The notes under the pieces are model-generated. The model was not told the origin of the DNA. It made no database searches and worked only from the letters and a program-made list of their open reading frames with translations. Shown one piece after another: positions 35,818 through 44,922 of a stretch of DNA of 64,000 nucleotides. Source of the DNA: Alicyclobacillus_A sp963788285. Lineage in GTDB: Bacteria > Bacillota > Bacilli > Alicyclobacillales > Alicyclobacillaceae. Numbering within the stretch: the stretch's first letter is position 1; each line of letters begins with the position of its first letter. Location: contig CAWBGB010000008.1 in NCBI GenBank assembly GCA_963788285.1, forward strand, positions 336,471 through 400,470. Reading direction: 5' to 3'. The translations under genes were made by a program, and so were the position numbers.

Positions 35818-36078
35818 TTGGCGAAAGAATCAACCAGTATGCAGTCGCAAAGCCCACTCTCCCAGGCCCAGGCTTCTGTCGCTAAAGCCACGCGCGCAGT
35901 TCACCAGGCGGAGTCCCATCCGACCAACACCACGGTGGATCAAGCTTCGAATGCCGTCGAGAAGGCCAACAACGCCCTGGAATCAGCTGTCAACTCCGAC
36001 AACCAAAAAGCGCTTGAAGAGGCCAGCGCCCAGCTTGCGGATGTGCAAGACACTCTGTCTGACCTGAATCCGTCGTAA
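35818..36078 (+). CDS. Small helical protein of unknown function
   Basis: An 86-residue hydrophilic protein starting at TTG 35818 behind a strong GGAGGGG. Two heptad-like helices rich in Ala, Gln and Asn (SQAQASVAKATRAVHQAE, VDQASNAVEKANNALESAV, ALEEASAQLADVQDTLSDL) suggest a coiled coil. No cysteine or aromatic residues. I do not recognise it; its composition is reminiscent of small stress or spore-associated proteins. Confidence 0.6.
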   Translation: MAKESTSMQSQSPLSQAQASVAKATRAVHQAESHPTNTTVDQASNAVEKANNALESAVNSDNQKALEEASAQLADVQDTLSDLNPS

Positions 36079-36083
36079 CTCGT

Positions 36084-36103
36084 GAAGGGGCCGTTGGCCC
36101 CCT
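36084..36103. terminator. Short GC hairpin between convergent genes
   Basis: GGGGCC (36087-36092) pairs with GGCCCC (36096-36101) with a three-base loop. There is no long T-run, but its position between convergent stops at 36078 and 36116 suggests a terminator role. Confidence 0.45.
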
Positions 36104-36115
36104 CTGGATATCCGC

Positions 36116-36886
36116 TCATCCCTCGCAAACGACCGCCCATTCGTCCATCGCGAATTGCGTAACTCTGCCTTCGGAGACTTCAATGGAAAATGTTTGTTTC
36201 TGTTTTGCGGTGCCCTGGAGTAGATACTGTTCAACCGACTGTCTGTGCTCCTCGCTTTCTGCCATACGTTCCATCCACGGTTCGAACTCCAGCGTTTTTC
36301 TCTTCTGCTCCTGCCGGACCACTGTCAAACCTTGTTCCTGGAACGTTCGAATCCACTCCGAGACTTTCAGACACCGCACGTGGCTGATGTCGCGCATCTT
36401 TTCAAACGTGTTGAGAAATTGCGCACAGTCGTCATCTTCTGGAGCCATGTTATCCACCAACAGAAACCGACCGCCCGGTTTTAACACCCTACGGACCTCC
36501 GCCACAAACGCCTTTGGATTGGGAAAGTGATGTGCTGCGATGCGGCACGTAACCACATCGAAACTCTCATCCAGAAACGGGAGTTGCTCCGCATCTGCAA
36601 TCACATATCCCACATTCGCGCACCTGTTCTTCGTCAGGTGACGTCGAGCAGCGGCTAACATGTCTGGCGTGATGTCTGTCGCAAACATCCATGCGACATG
36701 AGGAGCCAGTGCCCCCGCCATATGTCCACCGCCGGTAGCGATATCGAGGCCAATCCACGCCGCATGTGGATGGAGCATCTGAATCAGTTGAGACAGCGAC
36801 GCCGGATCACCATGCGTACGGCTCGCCACATACGACTCTGCCGTTTTTCCAAATTGCTGCTGGACCAATCGTTTTTCATGCTCCAC
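36116..36886 (-). CDS. Class I SAM-dependent methyltransferase (UbiE/MenG-like fold)
   Basis: This 256-residue methyltransferase has the SAM-binding motif GLDIATGGGHMAGAL near residue 47, the acidic turn ATDITPDMLAAA, ADAEQLPFLDESFDVVTCR (motif II) and VLKPGGRFLLVD (motif III). It resembles the UbiE/Coq5 group but the substrate cannot be inferred. ATG 36886 has no ideal ribosome-binding site (GGAG is only one base away). Confidence 0.8.
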   Translation of the reverse strand: MEHEKRLVQQQFGKTAESYVASRTHGDPASLSQLIQMLHPHAAWIGLDIATGGGHMAGALAPHVAWMFATDITPDMLAAARRHLTKNRCANVGYVIADAEQLPFLDESFDVVTCRIAAHHFPNPKAFVAEVRRVLKPGGRFLLVDNMAPEDDDCAQFLNTFEKMRDISHVRCLKVSEWIRTFQEQGLTVVRQEQKRKTLEFEPWMERMAESEEHRQSVEQYLLQGTAKQKQTFSIEVSEGRVTQFAMDEWAVVCEG

Positions 36887-37047
36887 AAGAACACCTCGTT
36901 TCGCTAGCTGTCACGTTTATCATAGTGAATTCCTCAGCTGTGGTTCATCGGAAGTGTCTGCCTCCCATTGAAAATTCTAATGGCAACACATCAGATGTCG
37001 ACAAAGTCTGGTCATTTCCGTATCCAGGGTGTACATTAGTTGAGGTT

Positions 37048-37067
37048 ACATGTGTATATACAGATGT
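37048..37067. promoter_or_regulatory. Candidate NiaR/YrxA operator upstream of nadC
   Basis: ACATGTGTATATACAGATGT is a 20-bp palindrome matching its own complement at 18 positions. Its ACA-n2-TGT half-sites resemble those described for the niacin-responsive repressor NiaR (YrxA) of Bacilli. A possible promoter (TTACAT at 37046, CATACT at 37069, 17-base spacer) overlaps it, so binding would block RNA polymerase. The assignment is inference. Confidence 0.5.
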
Positions 37068-37112
37068 TCATACTAAATTATGTTGATTGATTCGCCGCTC
37101 GGAGGTGTTCAG

Positions 37113-38012
37113 GTGATTCTATTAGATTCTGTTTATCGTTTGATTCGCCTCGCATTGCAGGAAGACATCGGGCGTGGAGATATTACATCGGAAGCGATCA
37201 TGGACCCTGAGTGGACCGCCTCCGCGGCCATCTACGTCAAGCAACCGGCCGTAGTGGTGGGGTTGCCTGTGGTACAGGCCGTATTTCAAACACTCGATCC
37301 CCGCGTGAAGGTGATGCCTACCGTATCGGACGGCACACACCTATCTGAGAAGGCACTCGTGTGTCGAGTGGAAGGTCCCGCCCTCTCCGTTCTGTCCGGT
37401 GAGCGCACGGCGCTCAACTTTCTCGGCCGCCTCACGGGCATTGGGACAGCCACTGCGCGAGCGGTTGCGGAACTGAAAGGCACGAAGGCAAAGCTTCTAG
37501 ATACTCGAAAGACGACACCGGGGTGGCGATCGCTGGAAAAGTACGCAGTACGAATGGGTGGCGGCCACAACCACCGATTCGGGCTCGACGACATGATTCT
37601 CATTAAGGACAACCACATCGCCCTCGCCGGCAGCGTCCGGGAAGCCGTACGCCGCGCGAGATTGTACGCCAGTATTTCCACCCGCATCGAAGTGGAAGTG
37701 GACACCCTTGCCCAGCTGGAAGAAGCGCTGCAGTGCGACGTAGACATGATTTTGCTGGACAACATGGACTGCCCCACCCTGGAGCAAGCCGTGCGGATGA
37801 CTGCAGGAAAAGTGCCGTTGGAGGCTTCCGGCAACATGAATATCGAGCGTCTGCGTGCCGTTGCAAATACCGGAGTGGATTACATCTCCATGGGGGCGCT
37901 CACACATGGTGCCACCAGTGTCGACGTGGGGCTCGATATCACCATTGACGAGGCACGACAAGACGTTGCCTCTGCAGAAAGAAGGGATGGAAATGAACCG
38001 CCTCGCGTTTGA
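37113..38012 (+). CDS. nadC: Nicotinate-nucleotide pyrophosphorylase (quinolinate phosphoribosyltransferase)
   Basis: NadC converts quinolinate and PRPP to nicotinate mononucleotide and CO2. The roughly 300-residue protein shows the type II PRTase features: EDIGRGDITSEAI, LSGERTALNFLGRLTGIGT, LLDTRKTTPGWRSLEKYAVR, GGHNHRFGLDDMILIKDNHI, IEVEVDTLAQLEEAL and the C-terminal EASGNMNIERLR. I chose GTG 37113 with GGAGGT upstream. First gene of nadC-nadB-nadA-desulfurase; its end overla​ps nadB by 20 bases. Confidence 0.92.
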   Translation: MILLDSVYRLIRLALQEDIGRGDITSEAIMDPEWTASAAIYVKQPAVVVGLPVVQAVFQTLDPRVKVMPTVSDGTHLSEKALVCRVEGPALSVLSGERTALNFLGRLTGIGTATARAVAELKGTKAKLLDTRKTTPGWRSLEKYAVRMGGGHNHRFGLDDMILIKDNHIALAGSVREAVRRARLYASISTRIEVEVDTLAQLEEALQCDVDMILLDNMDCPTLEQAVRMTAGKVPLEASGNMNIERLRAVANTGVDYISMGALTHGATSVDVGLDITIDEARQDVASAERRDGNEPPRV

Positions 38013-39525
38013 CTTTGTGATTGTCGGATGTGGACTAGCGGGCACCGCCGCAGCCCTGGAACTGTGCCGATGGGGTGACGTCGCCGTTGTCTCTAAGGAG
38101 CCTGTCACGGGCTGCAACTCCTACTGGGCGCAGGGAGGCATCGCTGCCGCCGTGGACAACGAGGATAGCGTAGAACTGCACGCTACGGATACGCTAGCCG
38201 CAGGACACGGGCTGTGCCATCCCGCCGTGGTTGCTGATGTCGCAGGCGCAGCACCAGATAGGGTGCGCTGGCTCGAGCGTTTGGGCGTCTCCTTTGATGT
38301 GGATCACAGGACGGGGCGCCTTTCGTTGGGATTGGAAGGCGCGCACACCCGGCCGCGAATCCTGCACACCGGAGGAGATGCGAGCGGGAAGAACGTGATG
38401 CTGAGACTCACCGAGCGCCTCGACGACCAACCGAACGTGGTTCGTCTCAACCACCATACCGTGAATAGTCTACTTGTCGACGCCCATGGGAGCGTTGCAG
38501 GTGTACTCGCAACGAATACAAAGACCGGAGAAGAACTGTGGGTACGTGCCCGCCGTGGGACGGTTCTGGCCACCGGTGGGGCAGGGCAGTTGTATTCGCG
38601 TACAACCAACCCGCCCGGGGCCACCGGAGACGGTATCGCCTTGGCTCACTCAGTAGGCGCAGCAGTTCGGAACCTTGAGTTTGTCCAGTTTCATCCAACC
38701 GCGCTCGACGCGAACTGCAATCCCCGCTTTCTGATCTCAGAAGCCGTCCGAGGAGCAGGGGCATACCTGGTGTACAGGGATGGTCGCCGCTTGATGGCGT
38801 TCCACCCCATGCAAGACCTGGCTCCGCGCGACATTATTGCTCGAACCATCTATGAATCCTTGCAACGCGACGAACCTGTGTACCTGGATGCGCGAAAGGT
38901 TGAAGATTTTCAGGCGCGGTTCCCCACCATTTTCAACGGCTGCCTGGCGCGCGGCTACAACCCAGAGCGCGACTTGCTGCCGGTTGCTCCAGCTGCCCAC
39001 TTCATGATGGGCGGCGTGGAAACCACACTGACCGGTGAGACCCGTGTTCCTGGATTGTACGCGATTGGCGAAGTCTCCAGTACCGGCTTGCATGGAGCGA
39101 ATCGGCTGGCGAGCAACTCACTACTTGAGTGTCTGGTGATGGCACACCAATTGTCGCTCGTATTACAGAACACTGAGGAGATGCCTCTTGTGACATCCGG
39201 TTCCATACACCCGATAACACGATTTACGGCCCATCCGCCTGAGTTACTGGGCCAAGTGCAGCACGTGATGTGGACATCTGCAGGCATCGTCCGTAACGGC
39301 ACTCAATTGAAACATGGGTTGACCAAGTTACTTGCGTTGCAAGACAGGTACCCCCACTCTGCAGCGGTGTACACGGCTCTGCTCGTTGTCCAAAGCGCAC
39401 TGTTGCGCGAAGAGAGCCGCGGTGCCCACTATCGATCCGATTTTCCTCAGACGGAGTCGAAACTGGACTACGTGGACACCCGACTGCAACAACCATGTAC
39501 GCATGCTCCGGTACCTGCCAATTAG
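37993..39525 (+). CDS. nadB: L-aspartate oxidase
   Basis: NadB oxidises L-aspartate to iminoaspartate, the first step of de novo NAD synthesis. It is a 510-residue FAD protein of the succinate dehydrogenase family, with FVIVGCGLAGTAAALEL (FAD fold), NSYWAQGGIAAAV, the active-site region VQFHPTALDAN and LISEAVRGAGAYLV, and GLYAIGEVSSTGLHGANRLA. The C-terminal helical domain is shorter than average but present. ATG 37993 (AAGGG upstream) starts inside the nadC end, so the two are likely coupled. Confidence 0.92.
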   Translation: MNRLAFDFVIVGCGLAGTAAALELCRWGDVAVVSKEPVTGCNSYWAQGGIAAAVDNEDSVELHATDTLAAGHGLCHPAVVADVAGAAPDRVRWLERLGVSFDVDHRTGRLSLGLEGAHTRPRILHTGGDASGKNVMLRLTERLDDQPNVVRLNHHTVNSLLVDAHGSVAGVLATNTKTGEELWVRARRGTVLATGGAGQLYSRTTNPPGATGDGIALAHSVGAAVRNLEFVQFHPTALDANCNPRFLISEAVRGAGAYLVYRDGRRLMAFHPMQDLAPRDIIARTIYESLQRDEPVYLDARKVEDFQARFPTIFNGCLARGYNPERDLLPVAPAAHFMMGGVETTLTGETRVPGLYAIGEVSSTGLHGANRLASNSLLECLVMAHQLSLVLQNTEEMPLVTSGSIHPITRFTAHPPELLGQVQHVMWTSAGIVRNGTQLKHGLTKLLALQDRYPHSAAVYTALLVVQSALLREESRGAHYRSDFPQTESKLDYVDTRLQQPCTHAPVPAN

Positions 39526-39552
39526 AAACTGATCATCATGGAGGTAGATATC

Positions 39553-40659
39553 GTGACGACTACAACGATACCCATCCAAACTGGGTTGCCGAAAGAATAC
39601 ATGGGATTATCTACGTCTGAGTGGCAAGCGCGAATTGTCCAAGCGAAAGCCACGCTCGGCCAAGATCTGCTGATCCTTGGGCATCACTATCAACGAGATG
39701 AAGTGATCCAATTCGCAGACCTCACCGGTGACTCGTTTAAACTGGCACGGCTCGCGGCGCAAAACACGACAGCCAAGTACATCGTGTTTTGTGGCGTACA
39801 CTTTATGGCGGAAACCGCCGACATCTTGACTGGGCCGGAACAGGTGGTCGTCTTGCCAGATCTCAACGCTGGCTGCTCCATGGCGGACATGGCAAACCCA
39901 GACCAAGTGGACGAGTGTTGGGAGGCGGTCACGGACGTCTTCGTGGGCACGACAGTGCCCATCACCTACGTGAATTCCGCAGCTGTCTTAAAAGCGTTCT
40001 GCGGTAGCCATGGGGGCGCCGTTTGTACCTCTTCCAACGCCCGGAAGATCCTCACCTGGGCGCTTGCCCAAGGCGAACGCGTGCTGTTTTTCCCTGACGA
40101 ACACCTGGGTCGCAATACGGCGCTGGACATGGGCATGACAGACAAGGAACTCGTCGTCTACAACCAGCAGACCGGTCAGTTCGAGTGGCTCCCAGGCCAG
40201 ACTCCGCAGGACGTGAAAGTCATCCTCTGGAAGGGCTTCTGTTCCGTGCATCAGCGTTTCCACGTCTCGCACGTGGAAGCACTACGAAAGCAGTACCCTG
40301 ACATTCAAGTACTGGTTCACCCCGAATGTAACCACGACGTGGTCGCGGTGGCGGACATGTTTGGATCTACCGAATACATCATCGCCCAAGTCGAAGCAGC
40401 CAAACCGGGCACAGTCTGGGCCATCGGTACAGAAGTGAACCTGGTTCACCGATTGGCAAAGCAACACCCGGAGCAGACCATCCTCAGTCTCAATCCGATT
40501 GTCTGCCCATGTACGACCATGTCGCGCATTTCACCGGAACACCTGACCTGGGCACTGGAATCACTCTGTCGCGGCGAAGTTGTAAATCAGATTCAAGTGC
40601 CGACCGAAGTCGCCGAATTCGCAAAACTCGCGTTGGACAAAATGCTTACCATCGCGTAA
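39553..40659 (+). CDS. nadA: Quinolinate synthase
   Basis: NadA condenses iminoaspartate with dihydroxyacetone phosphate to quinolinate, using an oxygen-sensitive 4Fe-4S cluster. With the GTG start at 39553 (GGAGGT seven bases upstream) the protein is 368 residues, the same as the Bacillus enzyme. Cluster ligands are C108 in LNAGCSMADM, C230 in WKGFCSVHQRF and C320 in NPIVCPCTTM. ILGHHYQRDEV and VHPECNHDVV are conserved substrate-site stretches. It is third in the operon, 27 bases after nadB. Confidence 0.93.
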   Translation: MTTTTIPIQTGLPKEYMGLSTSEWQARIVQAKATLGQDLLILGHHYQRDEVIQFADLTGDSFKLARLAAQNTTAKYIVFCGVHFMAETADILTGPEQVVVLPDLNAGCSMADMANPDQVDECWEAVTDVFVGTTVPITYVNSAAVLKAFCGSHGGAVCTSSNARKILTWALAQGERVLFFPDEHLGRNTALDMGMTDKELVVYNQQTGQFEWLPGQTPQDVKVILWKGFCSVHQRFHVSHVEALRKQYPDIQVLVHPECNHDVVAVADMFGSTEYIIAQVEAAKPGTVWAIGTEVNLVHRLAKQHPEQTILSLNPIVCPCTTMSRISPEHLTWALESLCRGEVVNQIQVPTEVAEFAKLALDKMLTIA

Positions 40660-40676
40660 CGAGGAGAATGGGAGCT

Positions 40677-41846
40677 ATGGAGACGCTCTATCTGGATTAC
40701 TGTGCCACCACCCCGCTGCGACCGGAAGTGTTGCGAGAAATGGTCAGCGTCTACGATACACAGTTTGGCAATCCGTCCAGCTTGCACGAAGAAGGCCGCA
40801 AAGCGAAGCAGACGGTGGAGCTCGCCAGAACTCGCATCGCGCAGTGTCTCGACGCCAAGCCGACGGAAGTGATCTTCACGTCGAGCGGGACTGAGGCCAA
40901 CAACTTGGCCATCTTCGGCACCCTGGCAGAATACGTGCAGGCACCCACCGCATCTGAGGAGCGCATCCATGTCATCACAAGCGAGCTCGAGCACCCTGCG
41001 GCGAAGAACTGTTTTCGACGCCTTGAGAGGCTAGGCGTGGACGTCACGTGGCTCCCCGTTCCAGAGAGCGGCGTCATCCGGGTGTCGGACGTGGCAAAGG
41101 CCCTTCGCGACAACACCAAGTTGGTGTCTGTCATGCTAGCGAACAACGAGGTGGGAACACTGCAGCCGGTGGCTGACATTGCTGCGTTGTGCCGTGCACG
41201 TGGAATACTGGTGCACACCGATGCCGTTCAGGCCGTCGGAAAGATCCCGGTTTCGTTTCACCAACTGGGTGTGGACCTGCTTACGTGCTCCGCGCACAAA
41301 TTTTACGGTCCCAAAGGGGTTGGTATTCTCATTGCCAACCGCCGAGCGAGACTGAAACCGATTCTTTTCGGTGGCGGACAGGAACGCGGCTTGCGGTCGA
41401 GCACAGAAAATGTGCCAGCGATTCACGGAGCCGCAGTTGCTTTGGACTTAGCATTGGGTGAGTTGGCACAGGAGTCAAAGCGGCTGTCAGAGTTAAGGAA
41501 CCAACTCGCCGCAGAGATTGCCTTGCAGGTGCCAGATGTGCTTCATACCGTGAGCGGATCGCCCACCCTTCCGCACGTGCTGCACATCTGTCTGGCAGAT
41601 GTGTTAGGAGAGGCCGTGCTGTTGGAACTTGACCGGATGGGGGTACACGTCTCGGCAGGTTCAGCGTGTTCATCCGGTACATCGGAACCCTCTGCCGTGT
41701 TGCAGGCCATGGGTGTTGACCCGCGATACATTCATGGTTCGCTGCGCATCAGTCTCGGTCACGGAACGCACGCGGAGGCTATCCCGCGCTTCGTCCAGGC
41801 GTTGAAAAGCACGGTGCATCAACTCCGTGACATGTTAACTCGATAA
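40677..41846 (+). CDS. nifS: Cysteine desulfurase of the NAD operon (NifS/NadS type)
   Basis: This 389-residue PLP enzyme takes sulfur from cysteine for iron-sulfur clusters. Conserved sites: LDYCATTPLRPEVL, the PLP-binding TCSAHKFYGPKGVG and the catalytic loop SAGSACSSGTSEPS with the persulfide cysteine. Placement right after nadA, as nifS is linked to nad genes in Bacillus, implies its job is to build the NadA cluster. ATG 40677 has GAGGAGA nine bases upstream; an ATG at 40668 is too close to it. Confidence 0.9.
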   Translation: METLYLDYCATTPLRPEVLREMVSVYDTQFGNPSSLHEEGRKAKQTVELARTRIAQCLDAKPTEVIFTSSGTEANNLAIFGTLAEYVQAPTASEERIHVITSELEHPAAKNCFRRLERLGVDVTWLPVPESGVIRVSDVAKALRDNTKLVSVMLANNEVGTLQPVADIAALCRARGILVHTDAVQAVGKIPVSFHQLGVDLLTCSAHKFYGPKGVGILIANRRARLKPILFGGGQERGLRSSTENVPAIHGAAVALDLALGELAQESKRLSELRNQLAAEIALQVPDVLHTVSGSPTLPHVLHICLADVLGEAVLLELDRMGVHVSAGSACSSGTSEPSAVLQAMGVDPRYIHGSLRISLGHGTHAEAIPRFVQALKSTVHQLRDMLTR

Positions 41847-41880
41847 TGTGGCGCCCACCAATCCTACTGGTGGGCGCACA
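41847..41880. terminator. Hairpin ending the NAD operon
   Basis: GCGCCCACCA (41851-41860) pairs with TGGTGGGCGC (41868-41877), extended by TGTG/CACA. It lies between the convergent ends of the desulfurase and splB. It lacks a long T-run, so efficiency is uncertain. Confidence 0.55.
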
Positions 41881-41881
41881 G

Positions 41882-42875
41882 TCATGTAAAGTACTCAATG
41901 GTGGCGCCATCGAACTTGTCCAAAATTGCGCGTTGAAACAGATCCCGCATAGTCTGTTGCTGCTCGGCATCGTACACGTATTTGCCGATGCCGTAGCGTC
42001 CCCACTTGTACTTTCGTTTGGATTCATCCATCTCCAGTTTGGTCTTGGGATAGCGTTTTTCGATGGTTCGTTTGGCTGGCTTGGTGAAACAATGCTGAAT
42101 CAGTTCAAAGGTCATATTTTGATGTAGCTGGGACGGAATTTCCTGAGCCAGCCCGTCTAACAGCGTTGTGTACCCTTTTTGCCAGCCTTCGTACAGGTAA
42201 ATTGGGGCGATGATAAACCCGAGTGGATACCCTGCAAGACCAACTTTTCGGGCCGCCTGGATACGCTCATCGAGCGTTGCGGTGGAGGTTCAAAGTTGCG
42301 AACCACGTATTCCGTGTTCACGGAGAAGCGAAACCTCGTGTGGCCATTGTGCGGAAGGTGGAGCAGCGGATCGACATTGTCGTACTTCGTCACAAAAACG
42401 TAATCAACCTCTCCAGATTCCCTGTCAAGTACTCGATGCTCAACGGATCTGACGTACAGGCTGCTTCGAACCGCGTAATCTCCGGTTTCCGTTCTTCTAT
42501 GTACTGGATCGCCCGAGCCAAGATATCAGGAATATTCACATACACCCGAACGTATGGCTTCGCGCCAAGGGTCGTCTGCAGGTAACAGTAGTGGCAATGG
42601 CCAATGCACCCTGTAGCAACGGGAATGGCGTATTCCGCAGACGGTTTCGACGTGTCAAAATCCAGGGTTTTGCGGACGCCTACCACCAACGTCCGCTTCG
42701 CGTTACGATACTTTTGCAGCTCGGTTTCTCCGGGTAGGTTGGTGATACGGTTGTGTGACGTCGTCTGTAAAATTTCCACGTGTAAGTCCTTGAGCTTCCC
42801 AAGAATCTCCTGACCGATGGGATGTTCCAGTGCTGCAGGCTCAAAGTACGCCCTGTCTGGTACAAATAAGTGCAT
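41882..42875 (-). pseudogene. splB: Spore photoproduct lyase SplB, frameshifted
   Basis: SplB is a radical-SAM enzyme that repairs the spore photoproduct (thymine dimer) during germination. The N-terminal half is intact: VPVATGCIGHCHYCYLQTT with C90, C94, C97 for the 4Fe-4S cluster and C140 in FEAACTSDPLSIEYLT. Near 42395-42415 the frame shifts, with a likely small deletion, into VTKYDNVDPLLHLPHNGHTR and FRFSVNTEYVVRNFEP. Near 42290 it shifts again into TLDERIQAARKVGLAGYPLG and APIYLYEGWQKGY, then MTFELIQHCFTKPAKRTIEK to the end. Length is otherwise normal (about 331 codons). The first shift seems to lose several residues, so true inactivation is likely. Confidence 0.78.
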
Positions 42876-43007
42876 TGTGCCGTCCCCCCCGCCTGTCTTT
42901 CCACTGAGTATGTTGCACGGTTTGATGGCCTACACCTGTTACATCGTGCATAATCCTTCCGCGCCCCGTTCAATCTAGCCGTGTCTGGTCAACGAAAGGG
43001 GTAGAAA

Positions 43008-43373
43008 GTGATTATGGAAGGACAATCATACGTGCAAGCGTCGATTGCTGAGTATAAGGAAGGACTCGGGCAGTTTCGGATGAAATACCCCAAGCTCGGT
43101 CAACCGTTTATGGAGTTTACTTCTGCCTGCTTTGCAGAAGGGGCACTATCGGAAAAACAGAAACACCTCGTGGCACTCGGCATTAGCGTGTACTCACAGG
43201 ATGAGTACTGCATTATGTACCACGCGGATGCAGCCATGCAACTCGGTGCTACCGCGGATGAAGTGTTTGAAACCGTGGGCGTTTGTGCAGCATTTGGTGG
43301 TGGTGCTGCCCTGTCCCAGGGCGTCACACTAGTGCAGGACGTTGTCAATGAACGTACTGCGAAGAGTCATTGA
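43008..43373 (+). CDS. Carboxymuconolactone decarboxylase/AhpD-like protein
   Basis: A 121-residue all-helical protein of the CMD/AhpD fold. The active-site helix reads QDEYCIMYHADAAMQLGAT. Typical AhpD-like members have CxxC here; the first cysteine is Asp in this protein, leaving one Cys and the His. So a disulfide-reductase role like AhpD is doubtful. GTG 43008 (AAAGGGG seven bases upstream) is preferred; ATG 43014 is possible. A strong hairpin follows the stop. Confidence 0.8.
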   Translation: MIMEGQSYVQASIAEYKEGLGQFRMKYPKLGQPFMEFTSACFAEGALSEKQKHLVALGISVYSQDEYCIMYHADAAMQLGATADEVFETVGVCAAFGGGAALSQGVTLVQDVVNERTAKSH

Positions 43374-43376
43374 GGG

Positions 43377-43412
43377 ACAACAACAGCCTGGGATGTCCTA
43401 GGCTGTTGTTGT
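43377..43412. terminator. Strong hairpin after the AhpD-like gene
   Basis: ACAACAACAGCCT (43377-43389) pairs with AGGCTGTTGTTGT (43400-43412). The right arm is T-rich, but no separate T-run follows. Likely the transcription end of the preceding gene. Confidence 0.6.
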
Positions 43413-43458
43413 GAACGTGATTACACGTTGTATACTCTCGTCCGCTCCAGACAGAGTG

Positions 43459-44821
43459 AAGTCCGTATCCTTGTATAAAAACGGGACCGGCTCCGAAGTC
43501 GCAAAATGAGCCATCTCGTCCCTCTTCGGTAGAATGGAATTTGCCCGAACCCATTCACGAGGAGGAGAACGACAATGGCTCCCAATCAGATTAACCTAGA
43601 AGACGCTCTCTTGCACGGCCTGTTTTAGCAGATGGGGGCGTGGCTCGCCTACTCGAACAGGTGCTCAACCAAGTCCTCCAAGCTCAGGTGGCCGAACAAT
43701 TGCAGGCGGCCACCCTATGAGCGAACCAAGAACCGTCAGGGCTATCGCAACGGCACATATCCGCACACCCTTACCACTCGCGTGGGGTGTTTAACGCTGC
43801 GAGTGCCCCGTATTCGTGGTGGGCAGTTCTCTACGGACCTTTTTTTGCGCTATCAGCGCAGCGAACAAGCACTGGTGCTATCCCTAATGGAAATGGTCAT
43901 TCAGGGGGTCTCGACGCGTAAAGTGACTCAAATCACGGAAGAACTTTGTGGGACGGAGTTCTTGAAATCCACGGTGTCGGCACGCTGCCAACGTCTTGAT
44001 ACTGTCGTACAAGCCTGGAATGACCGGCCGCTGAAGGAACACTGCTACCCGTTTCTGCTGGTCGATGCCTTGGTCGTCAAAGTCCGGGAGGACGGTCGCG
44101 TACGAGCCCGCAGCGCCATGATCGCGACCGGCATCAATGAAGAAGGCTATCGCGAAATCCTCGACGTAATGTTAGGAGATGGCGAATCGGAAGCCGGTTG
44201 GCGAACATTCTTTGCCTGGCTCAAGGATCGCGGGCTTCGTGGTGTGGACGTGGTGGTCTCCGACAGTCATCAGAGACTGGTAAAGGCCTTACTCGGCCAT
44301 TTCTCGGGTTGCACCTGGCAGCGGTGCCAGACCCACTTTATGCGAAATCTTTTGGATGCCACACCGAAGTCGTTACAAGCAGAGATATATCAACGGGTAC
44401 GGACTATCCTGGAGGCTCCGGATTTGAATACGGCCCGGCTACTTTTGAACCAGGTGCTGAGCGATTATGTGGACAAGACACCGAAGGCGACGCTGTATTG
44501 GAAGAGGGATTTGATGATGTCACGGCCGTTTTAGCATTGCCGGAACGGTATCGTCGCCGGCTACGGACGACAAACTCCGTAGAACGGCTCAATGAGGAGA
44601 TCCGGCGCCGAGAGCATGTCATTCGCATCTTCCCCAATCGCCAGTCTGCTTTGCAGCTCCTGGGTGCATTGCTCATGGAAATGGACGAAAAGTGGACGAC
44701 AGGGCACCGGTATCTCGATATGCAGGACTACAGGGAGTGGCGTAGATCTGAGGCCACCGTCGTCAAGCAACTGGCACAGACTCCATGACCGAAGAGGGAA
44801 AGTACACATAGATATGGACTT
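43459..44821 (+). mobile_element. IS256-family insertion element
   Basis: Imperfect inverted ends are seen: AAGTCCGTATCCTTGTATAA at 43459-43478 and its partner GTACACATAGATATGGACTT at 44802-44821, which match at about 14 of 20 bases. Between them lies a single transposase gene. The right end abuts a 70-bp fragment of serA-like sequence (44827-44897). Ends are approximate and no target duplication was found. Confidence 0.65.
43575..44788 (+). pseudogene. IS256-family transposase (Mutator type), frameshifted
   Basis: The gene starts at ATG 43575 (GGAGGAG upstream) with MAPNQINLEDALLHGLF, then meets TAG at 43626; one lost T would let it continue as LADGGVARLLEQVLNQVLQA. An extra base near 43720 leads to YERTKNRQGYRNGTYPHTL and the long central part with VDALVVKVREDGRVRARSAM, GDGESEAGWRTFFAWLKDRG and VVVSDSHQRLVKAL (DDE residues). 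A third slip near 44500 leads to VLALPERYRRRLRTTNSVER and REHVIRIFPNRQSALQLLGA. Corrected length is about 404 residues, normal for IS256. Confidence 0.8.
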
Positions 44822-44826
44822 GATCC

Positions 44827-44897
44827 CAGACAGACGCAGTTATTGCGGCCGGAGCCATATTGCGAGCCCTGCAACGCGCCGGACGGAAACACGATAT
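44827..44897 (+). pseudogene. Fragment of serA-like sequence beside the IS256 element
   Basis: Two blocks match the serA gene further downstream: 44840-44868 (ATTGCGGCCGGAGCCA and TTGCGAGCC) matches 46421-46447, and 44869-44895 (CTGCAACGCGCCGGACGG then AAACACGAT) matches serA 46488-46501 joined to 46519-46535. The second junction lies exactly at a GCGCCGG repeated in serA. It is a deleted duplicate of serA codons, not a gene. Confidence 0.6.
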
Positions 44898-44922
44898 ATT
44901 GTGCTGAGCCAACTGTTCGTGG

